DNA from: Aliiruegeria lutimaris
GTDB taxonomy: Bacteria > Pseudomonadota > Alphaproteobacteria > Rhodobacterales > Rhodobacteraceae
Reading direction: 5' to 3'
DNA length: 64,000 nt
NCBI RefSeq assembly: GCF_900099935.1
Contig: NZ_FNEK01000015.1
Coordinates: forward strand, 1-64,000
Of this stretch, positions 53,056 to 61,737 are shown in pieces (within the stretch, counting starts at the first letter, position 1; each line of letters opens with the position of its first letter). The notes below the pieces were generated by a model. That model was not told the DNA's origin. It made no database searches and saw only the letters and a list, made by a program, of their open reading frames with translations. The translations under genes were made by a program, and so were the position numbers.

Positions 53056-54165
53056 TCAGGCCGGGACGACCGAACAGGAATCGGAGAGCGCCTCGACGCC
53101 CGTGTCGGACAGAACGTAATCGTTCTCGATACGGACGCCGGCGCGCAACTCGGCGTCGTAGAGGCCCGGCTCAAGCGTGAACACATCGCCTGCCGCGAAC
53201 CGGTCGTCCCAGTGCGGATTGATGCGGGGCGTTTCAACGGGGCGCAAACCGATGCCGTGCCCCAGATGCGTCCCGAAGCTCCAGCCGCGATAGCCGTCGA
53301 GGAAACGCGACACCTCCTGGTAGACGGAGCGGCAGGAGACCCCCGGTGCGATCATCGACAGCGCGAGATCATGCGCCTGCGCGACCCGGCGGGCGGCGTC
53401 GCGTTGTGCCGGGGCCCATACCCCGCTGACCGGATATGTGCGGCAAAGGTCGGAATAGTAGCCACGGATCATGACACCTGTGTCGATCGGGACGAGGTCT
53501 CCCGCCCGAAGCGGGGCGGTGCGTGGCGCGCCGCCCATCGCGCAGCCGCGAAAATCGTTTCCCAATTCGCCGATCGGCTGGCCCGCTGCCGCCACCGCCG
53601 CCGCCTGATAAGCCGCGAAAAGGTCGATCTCGCGGGTGCCGTCGACCAGCAACGGCTCGATGGCGGCAAAGGCGGATTCTCCGGCCGCGGCACCCGCCGC
53701 GATCAGCGCGATTTCGTCGCGATCCTTGGCGCGGCTCAACCGGTCGATGTCCATGCGCATGTCCACGGGCTCTACCTGTTCCCAGAGCGCGAGCGGCAGA
53801 TTGCCTTCGACGCCAAGGCGACCGCCGCGAGGTAACAGGTCGCGCAGCTGGTCCAGCGCCAGATCCCGCAACTGTGGGCGCAGCGAAGACATCTGCGCGC
53901 CTTCGAACGCCCGCACTTCGTCGGCAAACGGGGTGCTATCGCCAGGGGTCATGCAACACAGCACGGCGGGGCCGTCGGCCTGGATCAGCCCGAGGGCCGG
54001 GAAGACATCCCGTGCCCAGTAGTTGAACAGCCGGCACAGCTGACCACGGTCCGCGACGAGAAGCGCGGCGCAGCCTGCGGACCGCAGGGTTTCGCGCAGC
54101 GCCTCCTGACGGCGGCGGCAAAAGGCTTCCTCCAATTGATGGCCGACCAAGATTGCAGACGTCAT
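53056..54165 (-). CDS. M24-family metallopeptidase (Xaa-Pro aminopeptidase/creatinase-like)
   Basis: 369 residues from the ATG at 54165 (GGGAG eight bases upstream). N-terminal creatinase-like domain (about 1-150), then the pita-bread fold with metal ligands: Asp in VPIDTGVMIRGYYSDLCRTY, His in GTHLGHGIGL, Glu in FTLEPGLYD and Glu in VRIENDYVL. Cuts Xaa-Pro bonds or hydrolyses creatine-like amidines. Lies between the polyamine region and the LysR/TRAP island, so it could feed proline-type or guanidino substrates to either. Confidence 0.88.
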   Translation of the reverse strand: MTSAILVGHQLEEAFCRRRQEALRETLRSAGCAALLVADRGQLCRLFNYWARDVFPALGLIQADGPAVLCCMTPGDSTPFADEVRAFEGAQMSSLRPQLRDLALDQLRDLLPRGGRLGVEGNLPLALWEQVEPVDMRMDIDRLSRAKDRDEIALIAAGAAAGESAFAAIEPLLVDGTREIDLFAAYQAAAVAAAGQPIGELGNDFRGCAMGGAPRTAPLRAGDLVPIDTGVMIRGYYSDLCRTYPVSGVWAPAQRDAARRVAQAHDLALSMIAPGVSCRSVYQEVSRFLDGYRGWSFGTHLGHGIGLRPVETPRINPHWDDRFAAGDVFTLEPGLYDAELRAGVRIENDYVLSDTGVEALSDSCSVVPA

Positions 54166-54473
54166 CCCGGATTCTCCCTTCACCTGGCAGTGTAGTCCCT
54201 AGAACGGCGGAACAAGGTTCGAGCCGTTGGTTTCAAGCGCAATAGGCCAGATTGAAGCGGGCACTGCTCGTCCCGATGACGCCATGCCAGGCCCTGGACG
54301 GTCCCTTTGTCCGTTTTGTTCATTCGAACACGGGGACGGTGCTGCAGAGATTGGGTAACGGCGCCCGAAAACCGGCCTATGACCTGAGCCCGGATCGACC
54401 TGCCTCCACCAATTCGGAATGCATCTCAGCATGTGAGAGAAGCCATGCCAAATATCCTTGTCGCGCGGCGATC
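54166..54473. other. Gene-free region between the M24 peptidase and LysR gene
   Basis: 308 bp. Short frames only; no homology or hairpin terminator that I trust. The peptidase promoter is expected here. Confidence 0.4.
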
Positions 54474-55448
54474 TCAATCCGCGTCGGCGGTCGTGCTTTC
54501 GATACCTGCGATCGGACCTTTCATCAGGTGAGCCTCCGTTTTCGCCTGCATTTCCTGAATGGCGTCGGTCAGATATGAAGAGAATGCCTGTTCCAGCCGG
54601 GCGCTGCCTGCATAGGCTGGCCGGAGGATGGAAACACTGTTGCTGATGCGTGGCCGAAATCGCCTGATGACAAGTCCTCGTTGATCAGACCCCAGAAAGA
54701 CATGACTGTAGGCCGTGATCATGTCGCAGACCATGTAGCAGAAACCCTCCGCCACGAACTCCAGGCCCGGAAGGGATGTTCTCAATTCGAGGCGCTTGTT
54801 GAAGCGAGCCCCCGCGGAAACGAAGGCCGCCTCGGTCTGCGTGGCCGTCGTATGGTCTTCGAATAGAACGGCCATCGGTTTGCCGTCGAGGTCTCCAGGC
54901 GTGATTTCCATGCGCTGGGCAAGCGGGTCAGCAGCCGGCAAGACGCAGACGCATTCGAGGTCGAAGTCCACCTGATTCACCGAAGCTCGCCGCACCGGCG
55001 TTTCGGCGAAGCCGATATCGAACTGTTGGGACGCCACCAGATCCTCGATGATGTCGGAGGAGCGCATGATCAGCGACAGATCCACACCGCTCTTTCCGGC
55101 AAGGAATTCGGCCAGGAGACGCGGCATGAACAGGCCGGAGGCGGCCGGATGACAGGCGACGCGAAGCCGACCGGTTTCGAGAGATCCGATCCTGCTGAGT
55201 GTCTGTTTGGTGCGTTCAATTCGTGCAAGGATGGCCTCGGCCTCCTCGAGAAGATAATGCGCCTCTGGGGTCGCTGTCAGCTTGCCATGCTCCCGGATGA
55301 ACAGGGCAAAGCCAAGCTCTGCCTCCAGCGTGGCAATCATCGTGCTTACTGCGGGCTGGGTTCGCCCAACCGTCTTTGCTGCCCGCGAAATCGATCCGCT
55401 TCGCATGACTTCCCGGAAGGTGCTGAGTTGTCGGATCGAAAGGTTCAT
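54474..55448 (-). CDS. LysR-family transcriptional regulator
   Basis: 324 residues from the ATG at 55448; a TTG at 55466 would add six residues. Helix-turn-helix SGSISRAAKTVGRTQPAVST followed by MIATLEAELGFALF, then a type 2 periplasmic-binding-like effector domain. Divergent from the TRAP transporter genes across 117 AT-rich bp that include ATCAAATTGAT (55488-55498). Likely activates the TRAP/dehydrogenase operon with its substrate as effector. Confidence 0.9.
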   Translation of the reverse strand: MNLSIRQLSTFREVMRSGSISRAAKTVGRTQPAVSTMIATLEAELGFALFIREHGKLTATPEAHYLLEEAEAILARIERTKQTLSRIGSLETGRLRVACHPAASGLFMPRLLAEFLAGKSGVDLSLIMRSSDIIEDLVASQQFDIGFAETPVRRASVNQVDFDLECVCVLPAADPLAQRMEITPGDLDGKPMAVLFEDHTTATQTEAAFVSAGARFNKRLELRTSLPGLEFVAEGFCYMVCDMITAYSHVFLGSDQRGLVIRRFRPRISNSVSILRPAYAGSARLEQAFSSYLTDAIQEMQAKTEAHLMKGPIAGIESTTADAD

Positions 55449-55565
55449 AGCGTGAGTATAAAGCAATTTTATGATTTCACAAAAATTATCAAATTGATTT
55501 AATGGGCGCTGTCCAGTGAAATCCTACGAAAGCCGCGCCGGGAGAGCGCCGCACTAGGGGACACC

Positions 55566-56036
55566 ATGGACACTTTCTCGAAATACCTGCTCACGTGCCT
55601 GATCGGCGTTGTCGCGCTCGGTCAGTTCGTGCAGGTGATCACACGCTACGTTCTCCAGATTCCCGTCATGGGGCTGGAAGAGACGATGCTTTATCCGACG
55701 GTCTGGCTCTACATGCTGGGCGCGGTGAACGCCTCGCGCGAGAACACTCATATCCGCGCGAATGTCCTTGAAATCTGGCTGACCACCAAGCGCCAGCACA
55801 CGGTACTTGCCATTGTCGGCGAGATCATAAGCCTGATTGTCGGCCTGTGGCTTCTGAGTTGGGCGTGGGACTTCACGCGCTACTCCTGGCGCGTCTGGAA
55901 GGAGAGCCCGACCCTCTACATCCCGACCTTCTATTCCGATATCTCGCTCTTCATCGGGCTGGCGCTGATGATGCTCTACACCGCTTTGCACCTGCTGAGA
56001 CACATCCGCACCCTTTCCCGGGAGACAGCCCGATGA
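55566..56036 (+). CDS. TRAP transporter small membrane subunit (DctQ)
   Basis: 156 residues, four membrane helices: YLLTCLIGVVALGQFVQVIT, TVWLYMLGAVNASRENTHIR, AIVGEIISLIVGLWLLSWAW and ISLFIGLALMMLYTALHLLR. Typical DctQ family. Its stop overlaps the DctM start (ATGA). Order Q-M-P, with the binding protein last. Confidence 0.9.
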   Translation: MDTFSKYLLTCLIGVVALGQFVQVITRYVLQIPVMGLEETMLYPTVWLYMLGAVNASRENTHIRANVLEIWLTTKRQHTVLAIVGEIISLIVGLWLLSWAWDFTRYSWRVWKESPTLYIPTFYSDISLFIGLALMMLYTALHLLRHIRTLSRETAR

Positions 56037-57331
56037 TCGAGATTGCGCTCCTTGCCATCGCCGTCCTTGTTCTGACGCTCACACTTGGGGTTCCGCTGCC
56101 CTACTGCTTCGGCGCTGCCCTCATGGTGATGTATTTCATCGGCGACGTGACGATGAAAGGCATGATGATCTGGGGATTCCAGCAGCTCGGCAACCCGGTC
56201 CTGCTGGCTATCCCACTCTTCGTCCTCGCCGGTACGATCATGTCGGAAAGCGGTATCGCGGCCTCGCTGCTCCGCTTCGTCAACGCCTTCATCGGCCATA
56301 TTCGCGGTGGTCTGGGCGTCGTCGCGGCCGTGTCCTGCGCGGTGATCGGCGCCATCTCCGGCTCCGGCCTCACCGGCATTGCCGCGATCGGCCCGCTGCT
56401 CATCCCCGAGATGGAAAAGCGCGGATACCCGCGCGAATACGCCACCGCGCTCATCGCCAATTCCTCGATCCTGGGCCTGCTGATCCCACCTTCCGTCACC
56501 ATGATCGTCTATGGATGGGTGACCGACACCTCGATCCTCGCCTGCTTTCTTGCCACGCTGGGGCCGGGCCTGCTGATCATGTTCAACTTCTCGGTCGTAA
56601 ACCTCTGGATGAGCCGCAAGTTCGACCTGAAGCTCGACGAAAAACCGACTTTCAGCGAGCTGTCTAGCGAGGTCGTCAAGCGCGGTTTCAACGCGACGCC
56701 CGCGCTGCTCATGCCGGTAATGATCCTCGGCGGTATCTATGGCGGCATCATGACGCCCACCGAGGCGGCCGCCCTCGCCGTGATCTACGCCGTTCCCGTC
56801 GGCTTCTTCGTCTACAAGGGGCTGCGCTGGGAGAATTTCCTCAGCGCCGGGAGCGAAGCCGCGACCGCCGTCGGTGCGATCATGATCATGATCCTGTTCT
56901 CGATGATCCTCGGCCAGATGTATGTCTACGAGAGCATCCCGCAGCAGCTTGTCAGCGCGATCTTCGGCATCACCGAGAACAAGGTGATCCTGCTGATCCT
57001 GATCAACATCCTGCTGTTCCTGGTGGGGATGGTGGTGAACGACGTCACCGCCATCATCCTGATCGCCCCGCTGCTGCTGCCGCTGATGAACGCCATCGGC
57101 GTCACCCCGGTGCAGTTTGCCGCGATCATGGGGGTCAATACCGCGATGGGCGGCGTGACGCCGCCTTATGCCTCGATCCTCTATCTCGGTGCTCGGATCG
57201 GCAACGTGAAGGTCACCAAGGTGATCCCGCCCGCCATGGTCCTGATCGTCACGGGCTATGTGCCCGTGGTCTTCCTGACCTCGCTCTGGCCAGACCTGTC
57301 GCTCTACCTGCCGAGGCTCTTCGGCTACTGA
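56033..57331 (+). CDS. TRAP transporter large membrane subunit (DctM)
   Basis: 432 residues, about twelve helices. Family stretches PLFVLAGTIMSESGIAASLL, AISGSGLTGIAAIGPLLIPE, NSSILGLLIPPSVTMIVYGW and NDVTAIILIAPLLLPLMNAI. Inner-membrane sodium-coupled channel of the importer. ATGA overlap with DctQ. Confidence 0.93.
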   Translation: MIEIALLAIAVLVLTLTLGVPLPYCFGAALMVMYFIGDVTMKGMMIWGFQQLGNPVLLAIPLFVLAGTIMSESGIAASLLRFVNAFIGHIRGGLGVVAAVSCAVIGAISGSGLTGIAAIGPLLIPEMEKRGYPREYATALIANSSILGLLIPPSVTMIVYGWVTDTSILACFLATLGPGLLIMFNFSVVNLWMSRKFDLKLDEKPTFSELSSEVVKRGFNATPALLMPVMILGGIYGGIMTPTEAAALAVIYAVPVGFFVYKGLRWENFLSAGSEAATAVGAIMIMILFSMILGQMYVYESIPQQLVSAIFGITENKVILLILINILLFLVGMVVNDVTAIILIAPLLLPLMNAIGVTPVQFAAIMGVNTAMGGVTPPYASILYLGARIGNVKVTKVIPPAMVLIVTGYVPVVFLTSLWPDLSLYLPRLFGY

Positions 57332-57374
57332 CTACCTCAACGATAACCTATTGATATCCAACGGAGGACTACCC

Positions 57375-58367
57375 ATGAAACGCTTTCTGATCGGAACGGC
57401 TGCCACCGCCCTGATGGCGCTCTCGAGCGTCGCCACTGCGGCGGATCTCAAGATGAGCCACGTGCGACCGCAGGACGCCACCATTGACGTCGAACTGCGC
57501 GCCTTCTCGGAGGCTGTCGCCGAGGCCACCGGTGGCGACGTGACAATAAACATCTTCCCGGCCTCCGCGCTCGGCGACTACACCACCGTGCAGGAGCGGG
57601 TCAGCGTCGGTGCCATCGACATGGCCACCCAGCCCGCCGCCACCGCCGCCGACCGGCGGATGCAGATCAGCTCCTTCCCCTACCTCGCGAACAGCTGGGA
57701 AGACGCCCGCGCGATCTACGGCCCCAACGGCCCGGTCCGCAATGTCATGGCCGACCTCTATGCCGAGCAGGACATCACCATGCTCGCCGCATACCCGGTC
57801 TATTTCGGTGGCATCTCGCTCAACACCGATCCGGTGAACCCGGGCGATCCGAGCCAGTCGAACGGCATCAAGGTGCGCGTGCCCGGCATCAAGTCCTTCC
57901 AGCTGACCGGCGAGGCGCTCGGCTACATTCCTTCGCCGATCCCGTTCTCCGAAGCCTTCACCGCCATCCAGACCGGCGTTGTCGACGGCGTGATCGGCTC
58001 CGGTGCCGAGGGCTACTACGCCTCGTTCCGCGACGTGACGAAGGCCTATGTGCCGGCCAACACGCATTTCGAAGTCTGGTACATGATCATCTCGAACGGC
58101 TCGATGGCCGAGCTTGACGCCGAGGATCAGGAGGCCCTGAAGGCCGCCGCTACCGAGTTCGAAGCACAGCGCTGGACGGTCGCCGAGCAAGACCAGGGCA
58201 AGTGGGAGCAACGCCTCGTCGATGAGCTTGGCACCAAGCTTGTGGAACTCTCCGACGACGAACTGGCCGCCATGGCCGCCAAGGTCCGCGAACAGGTCTG
58301 GCCGATCGTCCTCGAAGATGTCGGCGCCGAGTGGGGGCAGGGGATCCTCGACCAGATCGGCAAGTAA
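57375..58367 (+). CDS. TRAP transporter periplasmic substrate-binding protein (DctP)
   Basis: 330 residues; GGAGG before the ATG at 57375. Signal peptide MKRFLIGTAATALMALSSVA, DctP fold with MSHVRPQDATIDVELRAFSE, and the carboxylate-anchoring Arg region GIKVRVPGIKSFQLTGEALG. A hairpin follows at 58376-58398. Ligand probably carries a carboxylate; the downstream dehydrogenase suggests an N-substituted or cyclic amino acid. Confidence 0.92.
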   Translation: MKRFLIGTAATALMALSSVATAADLKMSHVRPQDATIDVELRAFSEAVAEATGGDVTINIFPASALGDYTTVQERVSVGAIDMATQPAATAADRRMQISSFPYLANSWEDARAIYGPNGPVRNVMADLYAEQDITMLAAYPVYFGGISLNTDPVNPGDPSQSNGIKVRVPGIKSFQLTGEALGYIPSPIPFSEAFTAIQTGVVDGVIGSGAEGYYASFRDVTKAYVPANTHFEVWYMIISNGSMAELDAEDQEALKAAATEFEAQRWTVAEQDQGKWEQRLVDELGTKLVELSDDELAAMAAKVREQVWPIVLEDVGAEWGQGILDQIGK

Positions 58368-58375
58368 CGACAATC

Positions 58376-58398
58376 GGGGCGACGCCTGTCGTCGCCCC
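58376..58398 (+). terminator. Hairpin between the TRAP and dehydrogenase genes
   Basis: GGGGCGAC (58376-58383) and GTCGCCCC (58391-58398), 7-nt loop, followed by ATTT. Probably a partial terminator lowering expression of the enzyme genes relative to the binding protein. Confidence 0.6.
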
Positions 58399-58431
58399 AT
58401 TTCCCACCACATCTCGTCCAAGGACAAAACG

Positions 58432-59532
58432 ATGGAAGCAGACTATGCGATCATCGGAGGGGGAGTCGTCGGCCTGTCCGTGGCCTGGGGGCTTCTGAAA
58501 CGCGGCCATCGCGTCATCGTGCTCGATGGCGATGACGGGTCATTCCGCGCCAGCCGGGGGAATTTCGGCCTGGTCTGGGTGCAGTCCAAGGGCATGAACC
58601 AGCCGCGTTACGCGCGCTGGTCGCAGGAATCCGCCGCAATCTGGGCCGAGTTTGCCGCGGAACTGGGCCACAATACGGGCCGCGACGTGCCGCTGGAGCA
58701 GAAGGGCGGCTACGACCTGCATTTCTCCGAGGAGACCCTGCAGGCCACCGTCGAGAAATACGAGGTGCTCAAGGGGCAACTTGACGGCGACTACCCGTAC
58801 GAGGTTCTCGGTCACAACGCCCTTCGGAAGGAGGAGCCGCATATCGGCCCGAAGGTCGTCGGTGCGATCCTGCACTACCAGGACGGGCACGCGAACCCGC
58901 TCAAGCTGCTGATGGCGCTTGCCGACGACGTGCGCCGCATGGGCGGGCAGGCCCTCAACGGCAAGACCGTCACCGAGGTGTGCAAGCCGGACGGCTTCCG
59001 CGTGCGATGCAGTGACGGCACGATTGTCGAAGCGAGAAAAGTCATCCTCTCCGCCGGTCTCGGCGCTGCCAAACTTGGCCCGACGCTCGGCTTCAAGGCG
59101 CGGGTGCGCCCGCAACGCGGACAGGTGCTCATCACCGAGAAACTGCCGAAGATGATCAACCGCCCGTCCCTGATCGCGCGCCAGGTGGACGAAGGCGGCA
59201 TCCAGATCGGCGCCACCAACGAAGAAGTCGGCTTCAATGACGATGTGACCCAACCGGGCCTATCCGGTCTCGCCGCACAGGCGATCGCGGCCTACCCGGC
59301 GCTCGGCAAGGCGCAGCTTGTACGCAGCTGGGCGGCGCTCCGGGTGCTCTCGCCCGACGGGTTGCCGATCTACCACGAGAGCCCGGACATGCCCGGCTGC
59401 TATCTCGTCACCTGTCATAGCGGCATCACGCTCGCCGCCGCCCATGCCCGCTACCTGCCGGACTGGCTTGAGCGGACCGATGCCGCCCCGGATCTGGAGG
59501 TGTTCAGTGAAGACCGATTCACCGTTTCTTGA
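58432..59532 (+). CDS. FAD-dependent amino acid/imino acid dehydrogenase catalytic subunit (DAO family, HcnC/beta-subunit-like)
   Basis: 366 residues; AAGGACAAAACG before the ATG. Rossmann FAD motif YAIIGGGVVGLSVAWGLLKR, SRGNFGLVWVQSKGMNQPRY, and the C-terminal RSWAALRVLSPDGLPIYHES and TCHSGITLAAAHARYLPDWL typical of glycine/D-amino acid/hydroxyproline oxidases. With the two next genes it forms an alpha-beta-gamma dehydrogenase like hydroxyproline, opine or hydrogen-cyanide-type enzymes. Oxidises a secondary or alpha amine to an imine and passes electrons to the Fe-S subunit. Confidence 0.87.
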   Translation: MEADYAIIGGGVVGLSVAWGLLKRGHRVIVLDGDDGSFRASRGNFGLVWVQSKGMNQPRYARWSQESAAIWAEFAAELGHNTGRDVPLEQKGGYDLHFSEETLQATVEKYEVLKGQLDGDYPYEVLGHNALRKEEPHIGPKVVGAILHYQDGHANPLKLLMALADDVRRMGGQALNGKTVTEVCKPDGFRVRCSDGTIVEARKVILSAGLGAAKLGPTLGFKARVRPQRGQVLITEKLPKMINRPSLIARQVDEGGIQIGATNEEVGFNDDVTQPGLSGLAAQAIAAYPALGKAQLVRSWAALRVLSPDGLPIYHESPDMPGCYLVTCHSGITLAAAHARYLPDWLERTDAAPDLEVFSEDRFTVS

Positions 59533-59815
59533 ACTGGAGGACAGCCCGCTTGTCGCGGTCTGGTTCGACGGCGCGCCGCTGGAATTGCCCGACGGGGCGA
59601 ATCTTGCCGCCGCACTCCTCGCCGCGGGTGTTGGGGTGTTTCGCCACACGCCCGTCTCCGCCGCGCCCCGCGCCCCTTTCTGCATGATGGGCGCCTGTTT
59701 CGACTGTCTCGTCGAAATCGACGGCGTCGTGCGCCAGGCCTGCATGATGGAGGTTGTCGAAGGACTGCGGGTTTCCAAGCCGCATGAGACAGGGGGCAAG
59801 CATGAACCGGAGTGA
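59507..59815 (+). CDS. Small [2Fe-2S] ferredoxin-like subunit of the dehydrogenase (HcnA/gamma-like)
   Basis: 102 residues from the GTG at 59507, which has GGAGG at ideal spacing and overlaps the previous gene by 26 bp. Cys ligands are in FCMMGACFDCLVEIDGVVRQ ACMM (C-x4-C-x2-C and a later C), the pattern of HcnA-type plant-like ferredoxins. Transfers electrons between the two FAD subunits. Ends 14 bp inside the next gene. Confidence 0.87.
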   Translation: MKTDSPFLELEDSPLVAVWFDGAPLELPDGANLAAALLAAGVGVFRHTPVSAAPRAPFCMMGACFDCLVEIDGVVRQACMMEVVEGLRVSKPHETGGKHEPE

Positions 59816-61196
59816 TCTCGTCGTCATCGGCGCAGGCCCCGCCGGCATGGTGGCGGCCGCGACCGCCGCGGAAAAGGGCCTGAGCGTGACGCTTCTGGAT
59901 GAACAGTCCCGGCCGGGCGGGCAGATCTACCGGGATGTCGACCGCGCAGCCGGGAAGCGGGGCGATATCCTTGGTCCAGACTTCAAGCACGGCACGGCCC
60001 TGACCCGGGCACTCCGCGAGAGCGCGGTCGAACATGTTACCGGGGCGGTGGTTTGGGCCATCGAGGACGGATTCCGGATTTCCTACACGAAAGCAGGGCC
60101 CGCCTCGCAGGTTGCGGCCGACAGGATCCTCCTCGCGACAGGCGCACTCGAACGGCCGATGCCGGTTCCGGGCTGGACCCTGCCCGGGGTCATGACCGCC
60201 GGGGCGGCGCAGATCCTGCTCAAGCAGTCCGGCGTGATCGCACGCCGCGCCGTCATCGCCGGCTCCGGCCCGCTGCTTTATCTGATCGCCGCCCAGATGG
60301 TGCGGGCGGGCACGCCGCCCCTTGCGCTCGTCGAGACGCAGTCGCGTGCGGACCTCCGCCGCGCTGCCCGTCATGCCGGCGGCGCGCTGCGCGGCTGGCA
60401 GTACCTTGCAAAGGGGCTGAAGCTTATGGCGGAGATCGCCCGGGCACGGGTACCCCGCTACACAGGCGCAACGAACATCGCCATCGAGGGCGATGGCCGC
60501 GCAGAGGCCGTGAGCTTCCGGAGCAGGGGGCGCAACCAGCGTCTCGAATGTGAAACGGTTCTGCTGCATCACGGTGTCGTGCCCAACACGCAGGCCGCCC
60601 GATCGATCGGAGTTGCCCACCGCTGGAACGCGACACAAGCCGCATTCTCACCTGTGCTCGACCAATGGGGCGCGACCGAACTGGAGGGCGTCTACATTGC
60701 CGGAGATGGCGCCGGGATCGGTGGCGCCGAGGTTGCCGAGGTCGCGGGAAGGCTGGCCGCCCTGCAGATCGCCACGCAGGCCAAACGGCTTTCCGAGGCG
60801 GAGCGGGACAGGCTGGCCGCACCGCTCTTCAGCCGAAAGGCGCGGGACATGGCAATCCGTCCGTTCCTCGACACGGCCTATCCGCCGGCGGCCGAGGCGC
60901 TCTTGCCCGAGGACGCAACGATCATCTGCCGGTGCGAGGAAGTCACGGCGGGCGATGTCAGGCGCTACGCGGAAATGGGCTGCCTTGGCCCCAACCAGAC
61001 CAAGGCCTTCGGCCGGCCGGGAATGGGCCCATGCCAGGGCCGCTATTGCGGGCTGACCGTCACGGCCATACTGTCGGAGGCCCATGGGCAGACGCCGGAC
61101 GAGACAGGATATTTCCGGATCCGCCCGCCTTTGAAGCCGGTGACACTTGGCGAACTGGCGGCAATAGAAACGCCGGTACAGGGCGCAGCGGAATAG
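59802..61196 (+). CDS. FAD/NAD(P)-binding subunit of the dehydrogenase with BFD-type Fe-S domain (HcnB/alpha-like)
   Basis: 464 residues from the ATG at 59802. FAD motif DLVVIGAGPAGMVAAATAAE, second Rossmann AVIAGSGPLLYLIAAQMVRA, FAD end VYIAGDGAGIGGAEVAEVAG, and a C-terminal [2Fe-2S] BFD-like segment with Cys in ICRCEEVTAGD and PGMGPCQGRYCG. Accepts electrons from the gamma subunit. Overlaps the small subunit gene; followed by a RidA gene 15 bp later. Confidence 0.9.
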   Translation: MNRSDLVVIGAGPAGMVAAATAAEKGLSVTLLDEQSRPGGQIYRDVDRAAGKRGDILGPDFKHGTALTRALRESAVEHVTGAVVWAIEDGFRISYTKAGPASQVAADRILLATGALERPMPVPGWTLPGVMTAGAAQILLKQSGVIARRAVIAGSGPLLYLIAAQMVRAGTPPLALVETQSRADLRRAARHAGGALRGWQYLAKGLKLMAEIARARVPRYTGATNIAIEGDGRAEAVSFRSRGRNQRLECETVLLHHGVVPNTQAARSIGVAHRWNATQAAFSPVLDQWGATELEGVYIAGDGAGIGGAEVAEVAGRLAALQIATQAKRLSEAERDRLAAPLFSRKARDMAIRPFLDTAYPPAAEALLPEDATIICRCEEVTAGDVRRYAEMGCLGPNQTKAFGRPGMGPCQGRYCGLTVTAILSEAHGQTPDETGYFRIRPPLKPVTLGELAAIETPVQGAAE

Positions 61197-61211
61197 GAAC
61201 AGGAAAACGAG

Positions 61212-61550
61212 ATGATTGAACGGATCGAAACCGGCACCCGCATGAGCAAGATCGTGAAGCACAACGGGGTTGCCTACCTGTGCGGTCAGGTCGGCGACGG
61301 AGAAACGGTTGCCGAGCAGACGCGGGATTGCCTTTCGCGCGTGGAAGGGCTGCTGGAGACGGCCGGATCCTCGCCGGAGCGTATGCTCCAGGCGGTGATC
61401 TGGCTCGCCGACATGGCAGATTTCGACGAAATGAATTCGGTCTGGGACGCGTGGGTGCCTGCGGGCTACGCCCCGGCACGCGCCTGCTGCGAGGCAAGGT
61501 TGGCCCGTTCCGATCTCAAGGTGGAGATCATCGTGACCGCGGCCTGCTGA
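61212..61550 (+). CDS. RidA-family imine/enamine deaminase
   Basis: 112 residues; AGGAAAACGAG before the ATG. RidA fold: [40 protein letters not shown] (the family Arg is in [10 protein letters not shown]) and VEIIVTAAC. RidA speeds hydrolysis of reactive 2-imino acids, the expected product of the dehydrogenase encoded just upstream. Last gene of the operon. Confidence 0.9.
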   Translation: MIERIETGTRMSKIVKHNGVAYLCGQVGDGETVAEQTRDCLSRVEGLLETAGSSPERMLQAVIWLADMADFDEMNSVWDAWVPAGYAPARACCEARLARSDLKVEIIVTAAC

Positions 61551-61737
61551 CCGGATCGAATTAGCCGGCACCGCCGCGGCAACTGAACGAACCTCGCGGA
61601 ACAACTCGGGTGGAGAACACCGGGGGTGACCTCTGGCGCATCGGGTTCGGACAGGTTTTCGAAACCCGCTGGCGGCCCTTGACTCGAATGGGGCGAGGGC
61701 GTGCACTCTGGAGTGTGATGCATCCGGAGGCAACACG

